A DNA stretch of 64,000 nt from positions 26,504-90,503 of the forward strand of contig CAJXMG010000010.1 in assembly GCA_913056395.1 (NCBI GenBank). The letters are read 5' to 3'. Both the position numbers and the translations under genes were made by a program. The notes under the pieces were generated by a model. The model ran no database searches, was not told the origin of the DNA, and was given only the letters and a program-made list of their open reading frames with translations. Each line of letters begins with the position of its first letter. Positions within the stretch are counted from its first letter, which is position 1. Of this stretch, positions 8,367-17,203 are shown piece by piece. This DNA is from an uncultured bacterium (GTDB lineage Bacteria > Planctomycetota > UBA8108 > UBA1146).

Positions 8367-9683
8367 CTACCGATCCAGTTCGCCAGCGATCACATGGAAA
8401 CTTGAAAGAATTGCCACCGCATCGGAAATCATTCCTCCCTCGGCAAGGCGAGGGAAAAGTCCGTAGTTGTAAAGTGAAGGGGGACGCACCCGCAGACGGT
8501 AGGGAGTGTCGCTGCCGTCTGAGGCGATGAAGAAACCCAGTTCTCCACAAGGGGCCTCAGTGGCACTGTAGATCGACTGGCCCTTGTCTGGGCGAATCCC
8601 GTGGCCGAGCATCACCAGTTTGAAGTGGTGGATCAGCGACTCCATGTCGTTGTAGACCGCATCCTTCTCAGGAAGGCTGGTCTTGAAGTCGTCATGAACC
8701 ACTTCACCTTGAGGCAGGGTTGCCATCGCCTGACGAATGATTTCCAGAGACTGTTCAATCTCTTCCATTCGCTGCATGTAGCGGGCGAAGCTGTCCCCTT
8801 CCGTCTGGCTCGGAACCTTGAAATCGTATTTGTCATATCCGAGGTAGGGGCTGTCCTTGCGAACGTCCATCGTCAAACCACTGGCTCTGCCGACAGGGCC
8901 GGTGAGACCGTAGGACAGGGCCTGCTCGGTGGAAATCTTGCCGATGTCCTTTACGCGGTCGACGAAAATCTTGTTGTTGAGGAGCATTCCGTGGATCTCT
9001 TCGATGATCGGCGGGAACTCATCCAGGAAAGAGTAAACCAGATCGGGGAAGAACTCGGGGACATCCCGGATGATGCCTCCCACCCGTGTCCAACTGGTGG
9101 TCAGGCGGGCTCCGCAAACCGCTTCGATAATGTCGTAAACCAACTCGCGTTTTTCAAAGGACCACAGCATGACACTGAAGGCACCGAGGTCCATTCCCTG
9201 CAGACCGACACAGAGGACGTGGTCGGCAATACGCGAGAGTTCGCACATGATGACCCTGAGGGCGGCACAGCGGGGAGGGACTTCAATTCCCAGAAGCTCC
9301 TCCACTGCAACGGAGTAGCCCACGTTGTTGTTGATCGCAGAGAGATAGTTCATGCGATCGGATACGGTGACCCACTGTTGGTAGGTCATGTGCTCACCGA
9401 GTTTTTCAAAACCCGTGTGCAGGTATCCGATCTCCACGTCTGCTTCAACGATGCTTTCACCCTCAAGGGTAAAAACGCTGCGAAGGGTTCCGTGCGTTGC
9501 CGGGTGCTGGGGGCCGAAGTTCATCACCATGCGGCCGTCACCGTCATCCTCGGTCACAGAACTCACAGAAGATGGACGGGCTCCTGAGCGATGATCACGC
9601 CAGCCCTTTTCCAACTCCTTCTCCAGAGTCGCTGCAGAGGGAACCGGGGTGTTGCGGCCACTATTCTCTGGGTTTTGAGTCAC
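8367..9683 (-). CDS. nuoD: NADH:quinone oxidoreductase subunit D (GTG start)
   Basis: 49-kDa-type subunit lining the quinone pocket beside NuoB. NFGPQHPATHGTLR is the conserved quinone-site loop (His and Tyr/Thr region), and the C-terminal half carries APCGELGFFIASDGS, the remnant of the hydrogenase-like active site. The likely start is GTG at 9683 (VTQNPENSGR), because GAGGAGG lies seven bases upstream; the only upstream ATG in frame lies well inside nuoC. With this start it has 438 residues and overlaps nuoC by 23 bases. It is separate from NuoC, unlike the fused NuoCD of enterobacteria. Confidence 0.93.
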   Translation of the reverse strand: MTQNPENSGRNTPVPSAATLEKELEKGWRDHRSGARPSSVSSVTEDDGDGRMVMNFGPQHPATHGTLRSVFTLEGESIVEADVEIGYLHTGFEKLGEHMTYQQWVTVSDRMNYLSAINNNVGYSVAVEELLGIEVPPRCAALRVIMCELSRIADHVLCVGLQGMDLGAFSVMLWSFEKRELVYDIIEAVCGARLTTSWTRVGGIIRDVPEFFPDLVYSFLDEFPPIIEEIHGMLLNNKIFVDRVKDIGKISTEQALSYGLTGPVGRASGLTMDVRKDSPYLGYDKYDFKVPSQTEGDSFARYMQRMEEIEQSLEIIRQAMATLPQGEVVHDDFKTSLPEKDAVYNDMESLIHHFKLVMLGHGIRPDKGQSIYSATEAPCGELGFFIASDGSDTPYRLRVRPPSLYNYGLFPRLAEGGMISDAVAILSSFHVIAGELDR

Positions 9684-10269
9684 GACGGACCTCCTCGATG
9701 TACTCGGGGGTGTGCATCTGTCGACCGATGCTCGTGGGGTAGGTATCGGGCTCTTCCTCGACCATTCGGTCACCGCGGGCGACCACTTTCGGGAACTGGC
9801 GTCGCTCTTCTTTACCCTTGAGTGGGTAGTCCTTGAGCAAGGGGAAGGCCGGGTAGTCTTCCGGCATCAGGAATCGGCGAAGATCCGGATTGCCTTCGAA
9901 GACGATACCGAACATGTCATGGGTTTCGCGCTCACCCCAACGTGCAGAATCCCAAAGGTCGAAGACGGAAGGGATCGCGTTGTCACTTTCGTCGAGCCAC
10001 ACATGCAACCTGAAAGTGTGATTAGCGGTCAAGCTTCTGAGAACGTAGACGATTTCAAAACGTTCTTCGGTGTCTTTGCCGAGATGATCCATGGCTGTGA
10101 CGTCGACGAGGAAGTCGTAGCCCTGGGAGAGTCGAAAGTTTTCCAGAAGCGCACGCTGATCAGCAGCTTTGCAGCGCAGTGCGACCTGACCCTGGTGCTC
10201 CACACTTTCAAGGACCTTGCTTTTGAGGTCCGCAGGCAAAGCTTCGTAAGCGGGGTTGTTGTCAGCCAT
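9661..10269 (-). CDS. nuoC: NADH:quinone oxidoreductase subunit C
   Basis: 30-kDa-type peripheral subunit of complex I, 202 residues. The family signature is seen as SARWGERETHDMFGIVFEGN followed by LRRFLMPEDY and FPLLKDYPLKG. The start ATG shares a base with the nuoB stop (TGATG). Its 3' end overlaps the beginning of nuoD. No anomaly is visible. Confidence 0.96.
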   Translation of the reverse strand: MADNNPAYEALPADLKSKVLESVEHQGQVALRCKAADQRALLENFRLSQGYDFLVDVTAMDHLGKDTEERFEIVYVLRSLTANHTFRLHVWLDESDNAIPSVFDLWDSARWGERETHDMFGIVFEGNPDLRRFLMPEDYPAFPLLKDYPLKGKEERRQFPKVVARGDRMVEEEPDTYPTSIGRQMHTPEYIEEVRRDSKPRE

Positions 10270-10760
10270 CAGCTACCATGCTTTCCACTGTCGAATCGGT
10301 CTTCACCGACGAGCTTTTGAATCTCAAAAACTGCGTCGAGAAGGGATTCGGGGCGGGGTGGGCAACCGGGAACGTAGACGTCCACCGGAATGAACTGATC
10401 GACTCCCTGAACCAGGGTGTAGGTGTCAAAGACACCACCACAGGAAGCACAGGCTCCCATGGAAATGACCCATTTCGGTTCCGGCATCTGACGGTAGATC
10501 TTCTGCAGTACCGGCATCATTTTGATGGAGATACGGCCACTGACGATCAAAAGGTCTGACTGTCTTGGTGAAAAGCGCACCACTTCCGCTCCGAAACGGG
10601 AAATGTCATAGCGTCCGGAGAAGGTAGCCATCATTTCGATGGCGCAGCATGCGGTTCCAAACGGCATCGGCCAGAGTGCGTTTTTACGCCCCCAGTTGAC
10701 GAGTCCGTTAACGGTGGTGGTGAGAAAGCCTTCACCTCCAATGAGACTCTCTAATCCCAT
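10269..10760 (-). CDS. nuoB: NADH:quinone oxidoreductase subunit B, cluster N2
   Basis: Subunit holding the terminal [4Fe-4S] cluster N2 that reduces quinone. Ligands are visible as the adjacent pair C38-C39 in [10 protein letters not shown], then C104 in [10 protein letters not shown] and C133 in [12 protein letters not shown]. The 163-residue length is normal. The start overlaps the end of nuoA by ten bases. Confidence 0.97.
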   Translation of the reverse strand: MGLESLIGGEGFLTTTVNGLVNWGRKNALWPMPFGTACCAIEMMATFSGRYDISRFGAEVVRFSPRQSDLLIVSGRISIKMMPVLQKIYRQMPEPKWVISMGACASCGGVFDTYTLVQGVDQFIPVDVYVPGCPPRPESLLDAVFEIQKLVGEDRFDSGKHGS

Positions 10761-11164
10761 TCGAGAGCTCCTCTCTTCCAGAGATAAACCAGACCTCCTG
10801 CGAGGATCAGGATGAAAACACCCATTTCAGCGAGACCGACGATTCCCAATTTTTTGTAGACCACTGCATAGGGAAGCAGGAAGACCGTCTCGATGTCAAA
10901 AAGGATGAACAGGATGGCGACCAGGTAGAACTTGACGGTGAAGGGTTCCCTCGCACTGTCGAGCAAAGGAACTCCACATTCGTAAATGGTTTCCTTTTCG
11001 GGGTCTCTGCGTCGGGGGCCCAGAAGTTCGGAAAGCAACAGGAGCACTGTGCCGACGATGATGGTCAAGATGGCAAAGACCGTAATCGAGAACAGATCCA
11101 GATTTGCAGCAGCAAAAGCCGGCCAATGGATCGTCGGTATTGCCAGATCCGACATGGTTTGCAT
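10751..11164 (-). CDS. nuoA: NADH:quinone oxidoreductase subunit A, first gene of the nuo operon
   Basis: Three-helix membrane subunit. The conserved [20 protein letters not shown] loop carries the Cys of the flexible TM1-2 loop, followed by [20 protein letters not shown]. The ATG at 11164 is chosen because GGGAGGA lies six bases upstream; an earlier in-frame ATG at 11257 would add a non-conserved extension. It has 137 residues. It begins the operon 244 bases downstream of the MetF-like gene on the same strand, a gap in which I recognise no clear promoter. Confidence 0.95.
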   Translation of the reverse strand: MQTMSDLAIPTIHWPAFAAANLDLFSITVFAILTIIVGTVLLLLSELLGPRRRDPEKETIYECGVPLLDSAREPFTVKFYLVAILFILFDIETVFLLPYAVVYKKLGIVGLAEMGVFILILAGGLVYLWKRGALEWD

Positions 11165-11408
11165 GTTTCCTCCCAGAGTGAACTCTGCATCCAAAACGCA
11201 ACGAATCCGAATCCGAGCGGTCCGGCCCCCGTTGCAAAGGCGATCCCTCGCAAACACTACCTGAGTGATTCTAGATCAACCTGTTCTCCTTGAAAGCAAA
11301 CTCCAGCGAAAACCGAAAAGGGTTTAGCGAGTTTACCGGAGGCATTCAGGCCTGATCTTGAAGGGGAGAATCTGGCTGGAGAGTGGAGCCAAAAGTTGAG
11401 ATTCCGGG

Positions 11409-12329
11409 TTAGTGGGAGAGGGAGGCCGGGAGCCTGCGGATCAGGTCGAGGACTGCCGCACCGGGAATGCTCCCCACGGGTGCGATATTCCAGCCCGGGG
11501 AAGCCAAATCGTCGAAATTCCGGGCCGTTTCGATCATTTGCTCCTGCAATCGACAGAGGATCTGTAGGGATTGCTCCAGGCACTCAGCAGGATCCGCAGA
11601 TTTCAGGGCTGATTCCACCTCTTCAGGGACATGCACCCCCAAATATCGGAGGAAGGCCAGATTTTCAGCTTTTCGAACGGGACAGAGGCTGATCAGCAAA
11701 GGGGTCGCGAGTAAATCGGGACGGGTGGCTTCAAATTCACGCCAAAGTTGGGTGATTTCGGTGATGGAAAAGAGAATCTGAGTCGTAAAGAAGTCGGCTC
11801 CGGCACTTATCTTGGCTGCCATTCGCTCCGATTCAGGAATCGGGCTTCCCGGCCTGCCCGGAATGCAGATATTTCCCAGCCTCAGTTGGGAGTCGGGGAA
11901 TTCGGCCTTGAACGCCTCGTTTGCCTCGGAGACGGTCGGACCCGGCCAGGGATGGCGGTCGTGGGGGGCTCCGACGAGGACCAGATCATGGATGCCATAT
12001 TCACGAACGGTTTCATGAAGCCAGAGGATTTGACGGTCGAGGGGATCGTGGGCGACCACATGATTGACGATGATCGGCAGGCCAAATTCTTCGCGGATTT
12101 TGCACCCGAAGACGCGACTGTCTATGCGTGTCGAGAACTTGTGTTTTCTTTCGCCCCGGGAGTCGCGATTTTCCTCGTCATGAATCTCAGGAACGTTGAC
12201 CGCATCAAACTGGCCATCAGAGAGGAGTTTCTCCACACGCTTCATGCGTTTGGAGAAACCCTCTTCACCACTTTCCCGTGTGGGAGGCACGACTTCAAGA
12301 ATCGTGGCCCCGGCCAGTTCCCAACTCAT
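11409..12329 (-). CDS. metF: Methylenetetrahydrofolate reductase family protein
   Basis: Probable flavin-dependent reductase of 5,10-methylenetetrahydrofolate, feeding methyl groups to methionine synthesis. The 306-residue barrel-type protein begins WELAGATILEVVPPTRESG, then shows VNVPEI, LVGAPHDRHPWPG, NICIPGRPG and the segment KISAGADFFTTQILFS, which matches the (A)GADFxxTQ motif of the family. Overall similarity to E. coli MetF looks moderate, so it may be one of the divergent MTHFR-like groups seen in several phyla. An AAGGAT-type ribosome-binding site precedes the ATG. It starts 27 bases downstream of the superoxide dismutase stop. Confidence 0.78.
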   Translation of the reverse strand: MSWELAGATILEVVPPTRESGEEGFSKRMKRVEKLLSDGQFDAVNVPEIHDEENRDSRGERKHKFSTRIDSRVFGCKIREEFGLPIIVNHVVAHDPLDRQILWLHETVREYGIHDLVLVGAPHDRHPWPGPTVSEANEAFKAEFPDSQLRLGNICIPGRPGSPIPESERMAAKISAGADFFTTQILFSITEITQLWREFEATRPDLLATPLLISLCPVRKAENLAFLRYLGVHVPEEVESALKSADPAECLEQSLQILCRLQEQMIETARNFDDLASPGWNIAPVGSIPGAAVLDLIRRLPASLSH

Positions 12330-12356
12330 GCAGATCCTTCCCCCTGAAGAGATGCA

Positions 12357-12986
12357 TTAGGCTTTTGCGGCAGCATACCTTTCGCTGACAACATTCCAGT
12401 CAACGACATTCCACCACGCTGAAACGTAATCAGGGCGGCGGTTCTGATAATTGAGGTAGTAGGCGTGTTCCCAGACATCGAGCCCAAGAATCGGGTCACA
12501 GACGCAATCGCCGATCCCGGCCATCAACGGGTTGTCCTGATTGGCGGAGGAGCAGACGCAAAGAGTGCCATCGCCCTTGACTCCCAACCAAGCCCAGCCA
12601 CTGCCAAAGCGGGTCATCGCTGCGGCGGCAAATTGCTCTTTGAAGGCATCGAAACTGCCAAAGGCGGAGTCGATGGCTGCAGCGAGGTCTCCACTGGGGT
12701 TTCCACCACCGCTGGCACTCATGCTGGTCCAGAAGAGGCTGTGATTGAAATGACCGCCGCCGTTGTTGCGCACGGCTCCACGAACCGATTCGGGCAGCTC
12801 CTGAATATTGCGACAGAGGTCTGCAATGTCCTGACCTTGCAGATCCTCGTGACCCTCAAGGGCCTTGTTGAGGTTTGCAACGTAGGTGGCGTGATGTTTG
12901 CCATGGTGAATTTCCATGGTGCGGGCATCGACATGAGGCTCAAGAGCATCATGGGCGTATGGAAGGGCAGGGAGTTCAAAGGACAT
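12357..12986 (-). CDS. sodA: Superoxide dismutase, Mn/Fe family
   Basis: Converts superoxide to oxygen and hydrogen peroxide. Metal ligands are H27 (in MEIHHGKHH), H82 ([11 protein letters not shown]), D170 and H174 ([10 protein letters not shown]). The sequence has the GGGH and ANQDNPL features usual in manganese enzymes (Gln150), so Mn or cambialistic use is more likely than strict Fe, but this is inference. The ATG at 12986 ([10 protein letters not shown]) has a GAGGGGG ribosome-binding site; an upstream ATG at 13034 is less likely. There is no signal peptide, so it acts in the cytoplasm. Confidence 0.95.
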   Translation of the reverse strand: MSFELPALPYAHDALEPHVDARTMEIHHGKHHATYVANLNKALEGHEDLQGQDIADLCRNIQELPESVRGAVRNNGGGHFNHSLFWTSMSASGGGNPSGDLAAAIDSAFGSFDAFKEQFAAAAMTRFGSGWAWLGVKGDGTLCVCSSANQDNPLMAGIGDCVCDPILGLDVWEHAYYLNYQNRRPDYVSAWWNVVDWNVVSERYAAAKA

Positions 12987-13205
12987 GGATTTCCCCCTCA
13001 AGAGTTCGATCGAGAAAGTGGAGTGGCATTTCATCGTTACGGTGGCGGGGTCAAAGCCACGAAACCCCCGCAGATCACAAGAGACTAAGCCTCTCAGGTG
13101 AGGGCATCAACCAAAGGGCATCCACAGGATTGACCCTGGAGATCGATTTGGTCGTGAGAGCGATCAGTGCGGGTGAAGGAGAACCAGCAACTAAAAAGCG
13201 AAGAT

Positions 13206-14486
13206 CTACTCGCAGTCGAGGAGATCCGGAGTGGGGTCGTACCCGACATCCGGATAGGGAGCTGGCGGCGAGGGGGATCCGGAGAAGAGGAATTGCAGCA
13301 CAGAGACCACGTCGGAGATGTCGAGAGCACCGTCGTCGTTGGTGTCTGCCGCATCCTGGCAGTCGACCGGGTTACCGAGGTAACAGGCTCCCAGAATCGT
13401 TTCAGCGTCTGCAATATCCAGATTGCTGTCAAGATTGGCATCACCGCGCATGAACCATGAAACCCAGGTCATGCTTCCCGGTTCCAGATAGGTCACCGGA
13501 TTGCCATCGATTTCACAATCAGCGGGGGTGAGACCGATGGTCCACGGTCCCCAGCCGGGCTGCCCTGGTTGGTTGCTCGGACGGTCGATGCGCAGGTAAC
13601 CGAGAATTTCCCCATTGAGTGGTGGCAGGGGGGTTGCCGTCTCAAGGGTGCAGATCGCTCCTGCAGGAGTTGTCTCGATGGTGAGATTCCAGTTGCCATT
13701 GCTCAAGCGGTCTGCGTCACTGCCGTCAATGATGAACTGGGTCATCAGCAGCTCGTCATATTCCAGGCCCATCATGAAGGTGGAGGCGGAATCGCTGGTC
13801 CATGCCCTGACAGGAACGAGGAAGTTTTCTGCCGTCAGGGGGGCAGTGGATTCTTCGACGAGGATCAGCGGGTAATCATGAATGACCACGCTTCCGGGTT
13901 GCGTCTCCGGTGTCGTGACCAGACCTGAAGGTGAGGTCATCGAGATCGGAAGGGTTTCCAGATCAACCAGATTGATGGGGGTGGAGAGCCCGGAAGGACT
14001 GGGGATCGGCGTGGTTCCGATCCACTGGAAGCGAAGCAGCGCTGCCAATACACCCTCTCCAGAGGGGAAGTATTCCGGTCCAGGGTAGATCACCTGAAAA
14101 CCGCTCAGATTTGAATTCTGGTTCAGTGTGGGAATGAGGATCGGATTGAGAGGATCACTCTCGGTTCCTGTGAATTCCACATCGACCAGGCTCAAGAGCA
14201 ACTCGTCGTACTCCAGACCCATTTGCCAGGTGGCAATTTCCACCTCGGAGGTCAGGTAGACAGGAACGAGCGCTTCTGCGCTTCCAGGGACGACGATCGC
14301 TTCTCCCAGTCGAATGCTCTGGGGATTCCCTGAAGTGGAGGATTGAAATTGTGCTTCGGCGATTCCCGGGAGAAATCCGCCGATCAAAATCAAAAGGGCA
14401 GCAAGTACTGAAAAACACCTCAGGAGGCGTCGATCAGCACGATTACTATTTGGAATGAGCAGAATTGAATTTCTGCTGGTGTTCAT
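13206..14486 (-). CDS. Secreted protein with two cohesin-like segments and a dockerin-type repeat pair
   Basis: Exported protein of unknown function, 426 residues from the ATG at 14486. After a basic N-terminus there is a hydrophobic signal segment ending GGFLPGIAEAQF. Two related beta-rich segments each contain a GLEYDELL motif (one QMGLEYDELLLSL, one MMGLEYDELLMTQ), suggesting duplicated cohesin-like domains. The C-terminus has two calcium-loop repeats, GDANLDSNLDIAD and DTNDDGALDISD, separated by a Cys-containing linker, then a Pro-rich tail ending DPTPDLLDCE. The same architecture recurs in the gene at the right edge. Such proteins are frequent in planctomycetes; a scaffold or adhesion role is only a guess. 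Confidence 0.85.
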   Translation of the reverse strand: MNTSRNSILLIPNSNRADRRLLRCFSVLAALLILIGGFLPGIAEAQFQSSTSGNPQSIRLGEAIVVPGSAEALVPVYLTSEVEIATWQMGLEYDELLLSLVDVEFTGTESDPLNPILIPTLNQNSNLSGFQVIYPGPEYFPSGEGVLAALLRFQWIGTTPIPSPSGLSTPINLVDLETLPISMTSPSGLVTTPETQPGSVVIHDYPLILVEESTAPLTAENFLVPVRAWTSDSASTFMMGLEYDELLMTQFIIDGSDADRLSNGNWNLTIETTPAGAICTLETATPLPPLNGEILGYLRIDRPSNQPGQPGWGPWTIGLTPADCEIDGNPVTYLEPGSMTWVSWFMRGDANLDSNLDIADAETILGACYLGNPVDCQDAADTNDDGALDISDVVSVLQFLFSGSPSPPAPYPDVGYDPTPDLLDCE

Positions 14487-14591
14487 TCCTGTTGGCACCC
14501 TTTCGAAACCTGTTGAAGGCCCGTGAGCCACTTCATTTTTACGAAGTAAAGTAACTGACAGCGCCTATACAAATTGATCCGTGAAAACAGG

Positions 14592-14606
14592 GTTTGTCGG
14601 ACAAAC
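14592..14606. promoter_or_regulatory. Inverted repeat, possible operator
   Basis: GTTTGTC-G-GACAAAC is a perfect 7-bp inverted repeat around one base. It lies about 105 bases upstream of the start of the dockerin-repeat gene. It resembles a dimeric repressor site, but no regulator gene is adjacent. Confidence 0.35.
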
Positions 14607-14828
14607 TTGAAAATTCGACAGGACATTGCGCCGGCATTTCCGAGTTTTATTGATAACCCGCGGTCAAAACGAGTCTATCCCTCCATTTGTATCGGTCGGG
14701 GGAATGGAATTCGTTCTGGCAATACACGGAATCCTGATTTCCGTCTCCATTTCTTTCAACCCTCATTCTATATTGCCATTCATCGGAGTAAAGTATGCCC
14801 TCGGCGAGGTTTCTGACCGGCGGCCTTC

Positions 14829-14857
14829 TTGACAGTGCGGGTGGGTGTACCTAGCCT
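14829..14857 (+). promoter_or_regulatory. Possible sigma-70 promoter of the polyprenyl synthase-ddl-uvrA operon
   Basis: A perfect TTGACA at 14829-14834 is followed after 17 bases by TAGCCT, a weak -10. The direction is right for the operon that starts at 15111, leaving a leader of about 245 bases. Because the -10 is poor, this is tentative. Confidence 0.3.
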
Positions 14858-14949
14858 TTTTTCGCACTCAGGGAGGCCTTGAGAGGTCATTGAGGGCATT
14901 TCAGCCTCAGTTTCAGATCAAGTAAGGGGCACTGATAATGAGCCTCTGC

Positions 14950-14979
14950 ATACAGAGCACCTGTATACGGAGCACCTGT
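14950..14979. repeat. 15-bp tandem duplication
   Basis: ATACAGAGCACCTGT is directly followed by ATACGGAGCACCTGT (14 of 15 bases equal). It lies in the leader of the polyprenyl synthase operon. No further copies were noticed in the window. Confidence 0.6.
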
Positions 14980-15110
14980 ATCGAGTTTCTCTGACGGGGA
15001 CTTTGGGCGATTTGCAAGATTTTCGGGCAAGGTGTGAGCCTTTAAGTTGCTCAAACTGGGTGGTTCTTTCAAGTTTAAGTCGTTTTAAATAAAGGGTTTA
15101 GGCGGTTCAG

Positions 15111-16121
15111 GTGGCGGTGGACTCATCGGTGTTACCGAAATCCCTCAGCAGTTGGAAAAACCCTCTGGAAGAGGTCGTTTCCCGGCGTTTGGCTAATATT
15201 GAGCCGAATTCGCTGGGGGAGGCGATTCGCTGCGCTTGTAAAGGCGGAAAGCGGATACGCCCCCTCATTTCACTGTGGTTCGGAGCCGCCCATGGGGTGG
15301 ATCGTGATTCATCTCTCGGAGTGGCTTGCCTGACAGAATGGCTGCACAACGCCTTTCTGATCCACGATGACATTCAGGATGGTGACGCCTGGCGCCGGGA
15401 TGAGCCCACTTTGTGGAAAAGTCATGGCACTGCCACAGCGCTCAACGCTGCCGATTGGCTCCTCTCTGCGGTTTATTCCGAGATCAGTCAACTTTCGGTG
15501 GAAGATCTGGTGCGGTCGAGATTGCTGCAAGCTGTCTCGGATGTTCATCGGCGGACCGTCGAGGGTCAGCAATTGGATCTGGGAGGAAGGGCTGATTCCC
15601 GATTCCAGCTCTCTGACTACGAGCGTTTGGTGAAATCCAAAACCGGTCGCTATCTGGCACTTGGGATGGTTTGCGCAGCCATCCTTGCCGGCTTCGATGA
15701 TGATCGCGTCAACTTGCTGTGGCGAGTGGGGGATCAGTTGGGCCCGGCATTCCAGATCCAGGATGATCTTCTCGACTTGACTCCCGAAAAGGGCCGTGGC
15801 GGTGAATTCGGTAATGATATTCGAGAAGGAAAGCCATCGATTCTCTTCGCCCATTCCATTCAGTCCGGGGGGTTGAATCAGGAAGAGCGGGAGCGCCTTG
15901 TCGAGATCATGGCGTTGCCCCGTGAGGAGACCTCCGCATCGGAAGTGGAAGAATGTATCGGGCTTTTTGATAAAGCCGGTTCCATCGATTTTGCCCGTGA
16001 AGAAGCGAAATCCCGTTCTCGCACAGGTCTGGAATTGTTCGCTTCCATCCAGGGGGTGTCTTCAGAAGTGCTTCAGGAGTTTGAAATGATCTGCAACTAC
16101 ATGACAGACAGGAGCCGTTGA
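15111..16121 (+). CDS. Trans-isoprenyl diphosphate synthase
   Basis: Condenses isopentenyl diphosphate with allylic diphosphates to make a polyprenyl chain, 336 residues. The first Asp-rich motif is DDIQD in FLIHDDIQDGD, preceded by KGGKRIRP, and the second is DDLLD in GPAFQIQDDLLDLTP, so both magnesium-binding sites are intact. Chain length (C15, C20 or longer) cannot be told with confidence. The start is GTG at 15111, or GTG six bases later; the ribosome-binding site is weak. It is the first gene of a row in which each next gene overlaps the last, followed directly by ddl, so a link with lipid carriers for the cell wall is possible. Confidence 0.88.
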   Translation: MAVDSSVLPKSLSSWKNPLEEVVSRRLANIEPNSLGEAIRCACKGGKRIRPLISLWFGAAHGVDRDSSLGVACLTEWLHNAFLIHDDIQDGDAWRRDEPTLWKSHGTATALNAADWLLSAVYSEISQLSVEDLVRSRLLQAVSDVHRRTVEGQQLDLGGRADSRFQLSDYERLVKSKTGRYLALGMVCAAILAGFDDDRVNLLWRVGDQLGPAFQIQDDLLDLTPEKGRGGEFGNDIREGKPSILFAHSIQSGGLNQEERERLVEIMALPREETSASEVEECIGLFDKAGSIDFAREEAKSRSRTGLELFASIQGVSSEVLQEFEMICNYMTDRSR

Positions 16122-17203
16122 TGTCTTCAGCAAAAGATGAAGTCCTTTTGTTGTTTGGCGGCACCTGGAGTGAGAGGGACGTCTCGATCAAGAGCGCTGC
16201 TCAGGTTCGGACCTATTTGGAAGCTGCCGGTTTCCGTGTTCGCCTGGTTCGCTGGGATGAGACGGGCTGGATTTCCCTCGACAGTGAGGGTCTCGAGGCA
16301 GCGGGAGAGTCACACCAACCCTGGGAACTGCTGAGCACTTACTCCTCCGATGGGGGCGAGGTCGTTTTCAATTGTCTCCACGGTGGCCCCGGTGAAGACG
16401 GCACCGTTTCAGCCTGGCTGGACATGTTCAAGTTGGCCTACACCGGTGCGGGAGTGGTGGGCGGAGCCGTCTCCGCTTGCAAGATCACTTTCCGTCAACG
16501 GGTAAAAGGGATGGGTTTCAAGGTTCCCCAAGCTGCAGTGATTCACGAGGATTACTGGAGCAAGAATATGGATCAGGTGCTCGAGCGTTTGAGCTCCGCC
16601 TTTTCTGCTCCCTGGGTCGTCAAGGATCCCTATGGTGGTTCTTCCGACGGCGTGAAAGTTGTCGACAACAAGTCCCAGCTTCAGGAGGCGGTGAGCGAAA
16701 CCCTGAAGCTGCAACCGATGGTTCTCGTGGAGCAATACCTGGTCGGCCAGGAGTTCTCTATTCCATGCTTGAGCATGCGTCAGGGGGCGCAGCCACAAAT
16801 CCTCCAGCCGGTGGAGATTTGTCTGCCACCGGGTGTTCCCTTTGATCGGCAAGTCAAGGACAACGGCAAGTACATCGACCCCGAATCGCGGAAGCTTTGT
16901 GCTCTCGATTATCGTTGCCCACCGGATATCGATTCAAACCTCCAGTTGGAGTTGGCTCGGGCGGTGAAGCAGATTCATATGGAGCTGGATTTGGGGACAT
17001 GTAGCCGCACGGACTTGATCCTGACGGATGAAGACTTTTATTTTTTGGAAACGAATACCTGCCCAGGTATGACGGAGCGCAGTCTGGTTCCTTACTCGGC
17101 AAGAGAAAGTGGTCTCGAAGGAGCCGAGTTGGTCCGTCGAATGGTTGAGGGAGCCATCGCCCAGCACCTGAAACGTTGGAGTGGAGGGGCGGGTGGCCGC
17201 TAA
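16121..17203 (+). CDS. ddl: D-alanine-D-alanine ligase family protein
   Basis: ATP-grasp ligase making the D-Ala-D-Ala end of peptidoglycan precursors. The N-terminus LLFGGTWSERDVSIKSA matches the family start (GGxSxExxVS), FNCLHGGPGEDGT matches the LHGxxGEDG loop, and RTDLIL and LETNTCPGMTERSLVP match the metal and substrate site at the C-terminus. The 360-residue length is normal. The ATG at 16121 shares a base with the previous stop (TGATG). GTWSERD instead of the usual S-x-E arrangement is a small deviation, so another D-Ala-D-X ligase is not excluded. With the mre genes at 56-62 kb it supports peptidoglycan synthesis. Confidence 0.88.
   Translation: MSSAKDEVLLLFGGTWSERDVSIKSAAQVRTYLEAAGFRVRLVRWDETGWISLDSEGLEAAGESHQPWELLSTYSSDGGEVVFNCLHGGPGEDGTVSAWLDMFKLAYTGAGVVGGAVSACKITFRQRVKGMGFKVPQAAVIHEDYWSKNMDQVLERLSSAFSAPWVVKDPYGGSSDGVKVVDNKSQLQEAVSETLKLQPMVLVEQYLVGQEFSIPCLSMRQGAQPQILQPVEICLPPGVPFDRQVKDNGKYIDPESRKLCALDYRCPPDIDSNLQLELARAVKQIHMELDLGTCSRTDLILTDEDFYFLETNTCPGMTERSLVPYSARESGLEGAELVRRMVEGAIAQHLKRWSGGAGGR

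Larger units (their letters stand above)
14487..15110. other. Divergent intergenic region, 624 bases
   Basis: Separates the dockerin-repeat gene (minus) from the polyprenyl synthase operon (plus). No credible protein gene is present; short open frames lack family features and ribosome-binding sites. It holds a 7-bp inverted repeat at 14592-14606, a possible sigma-70 promoter at 14829-14857 and a 15-bp tandem duplication at 14950-14979, listed separately. Confidence 0.7.
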
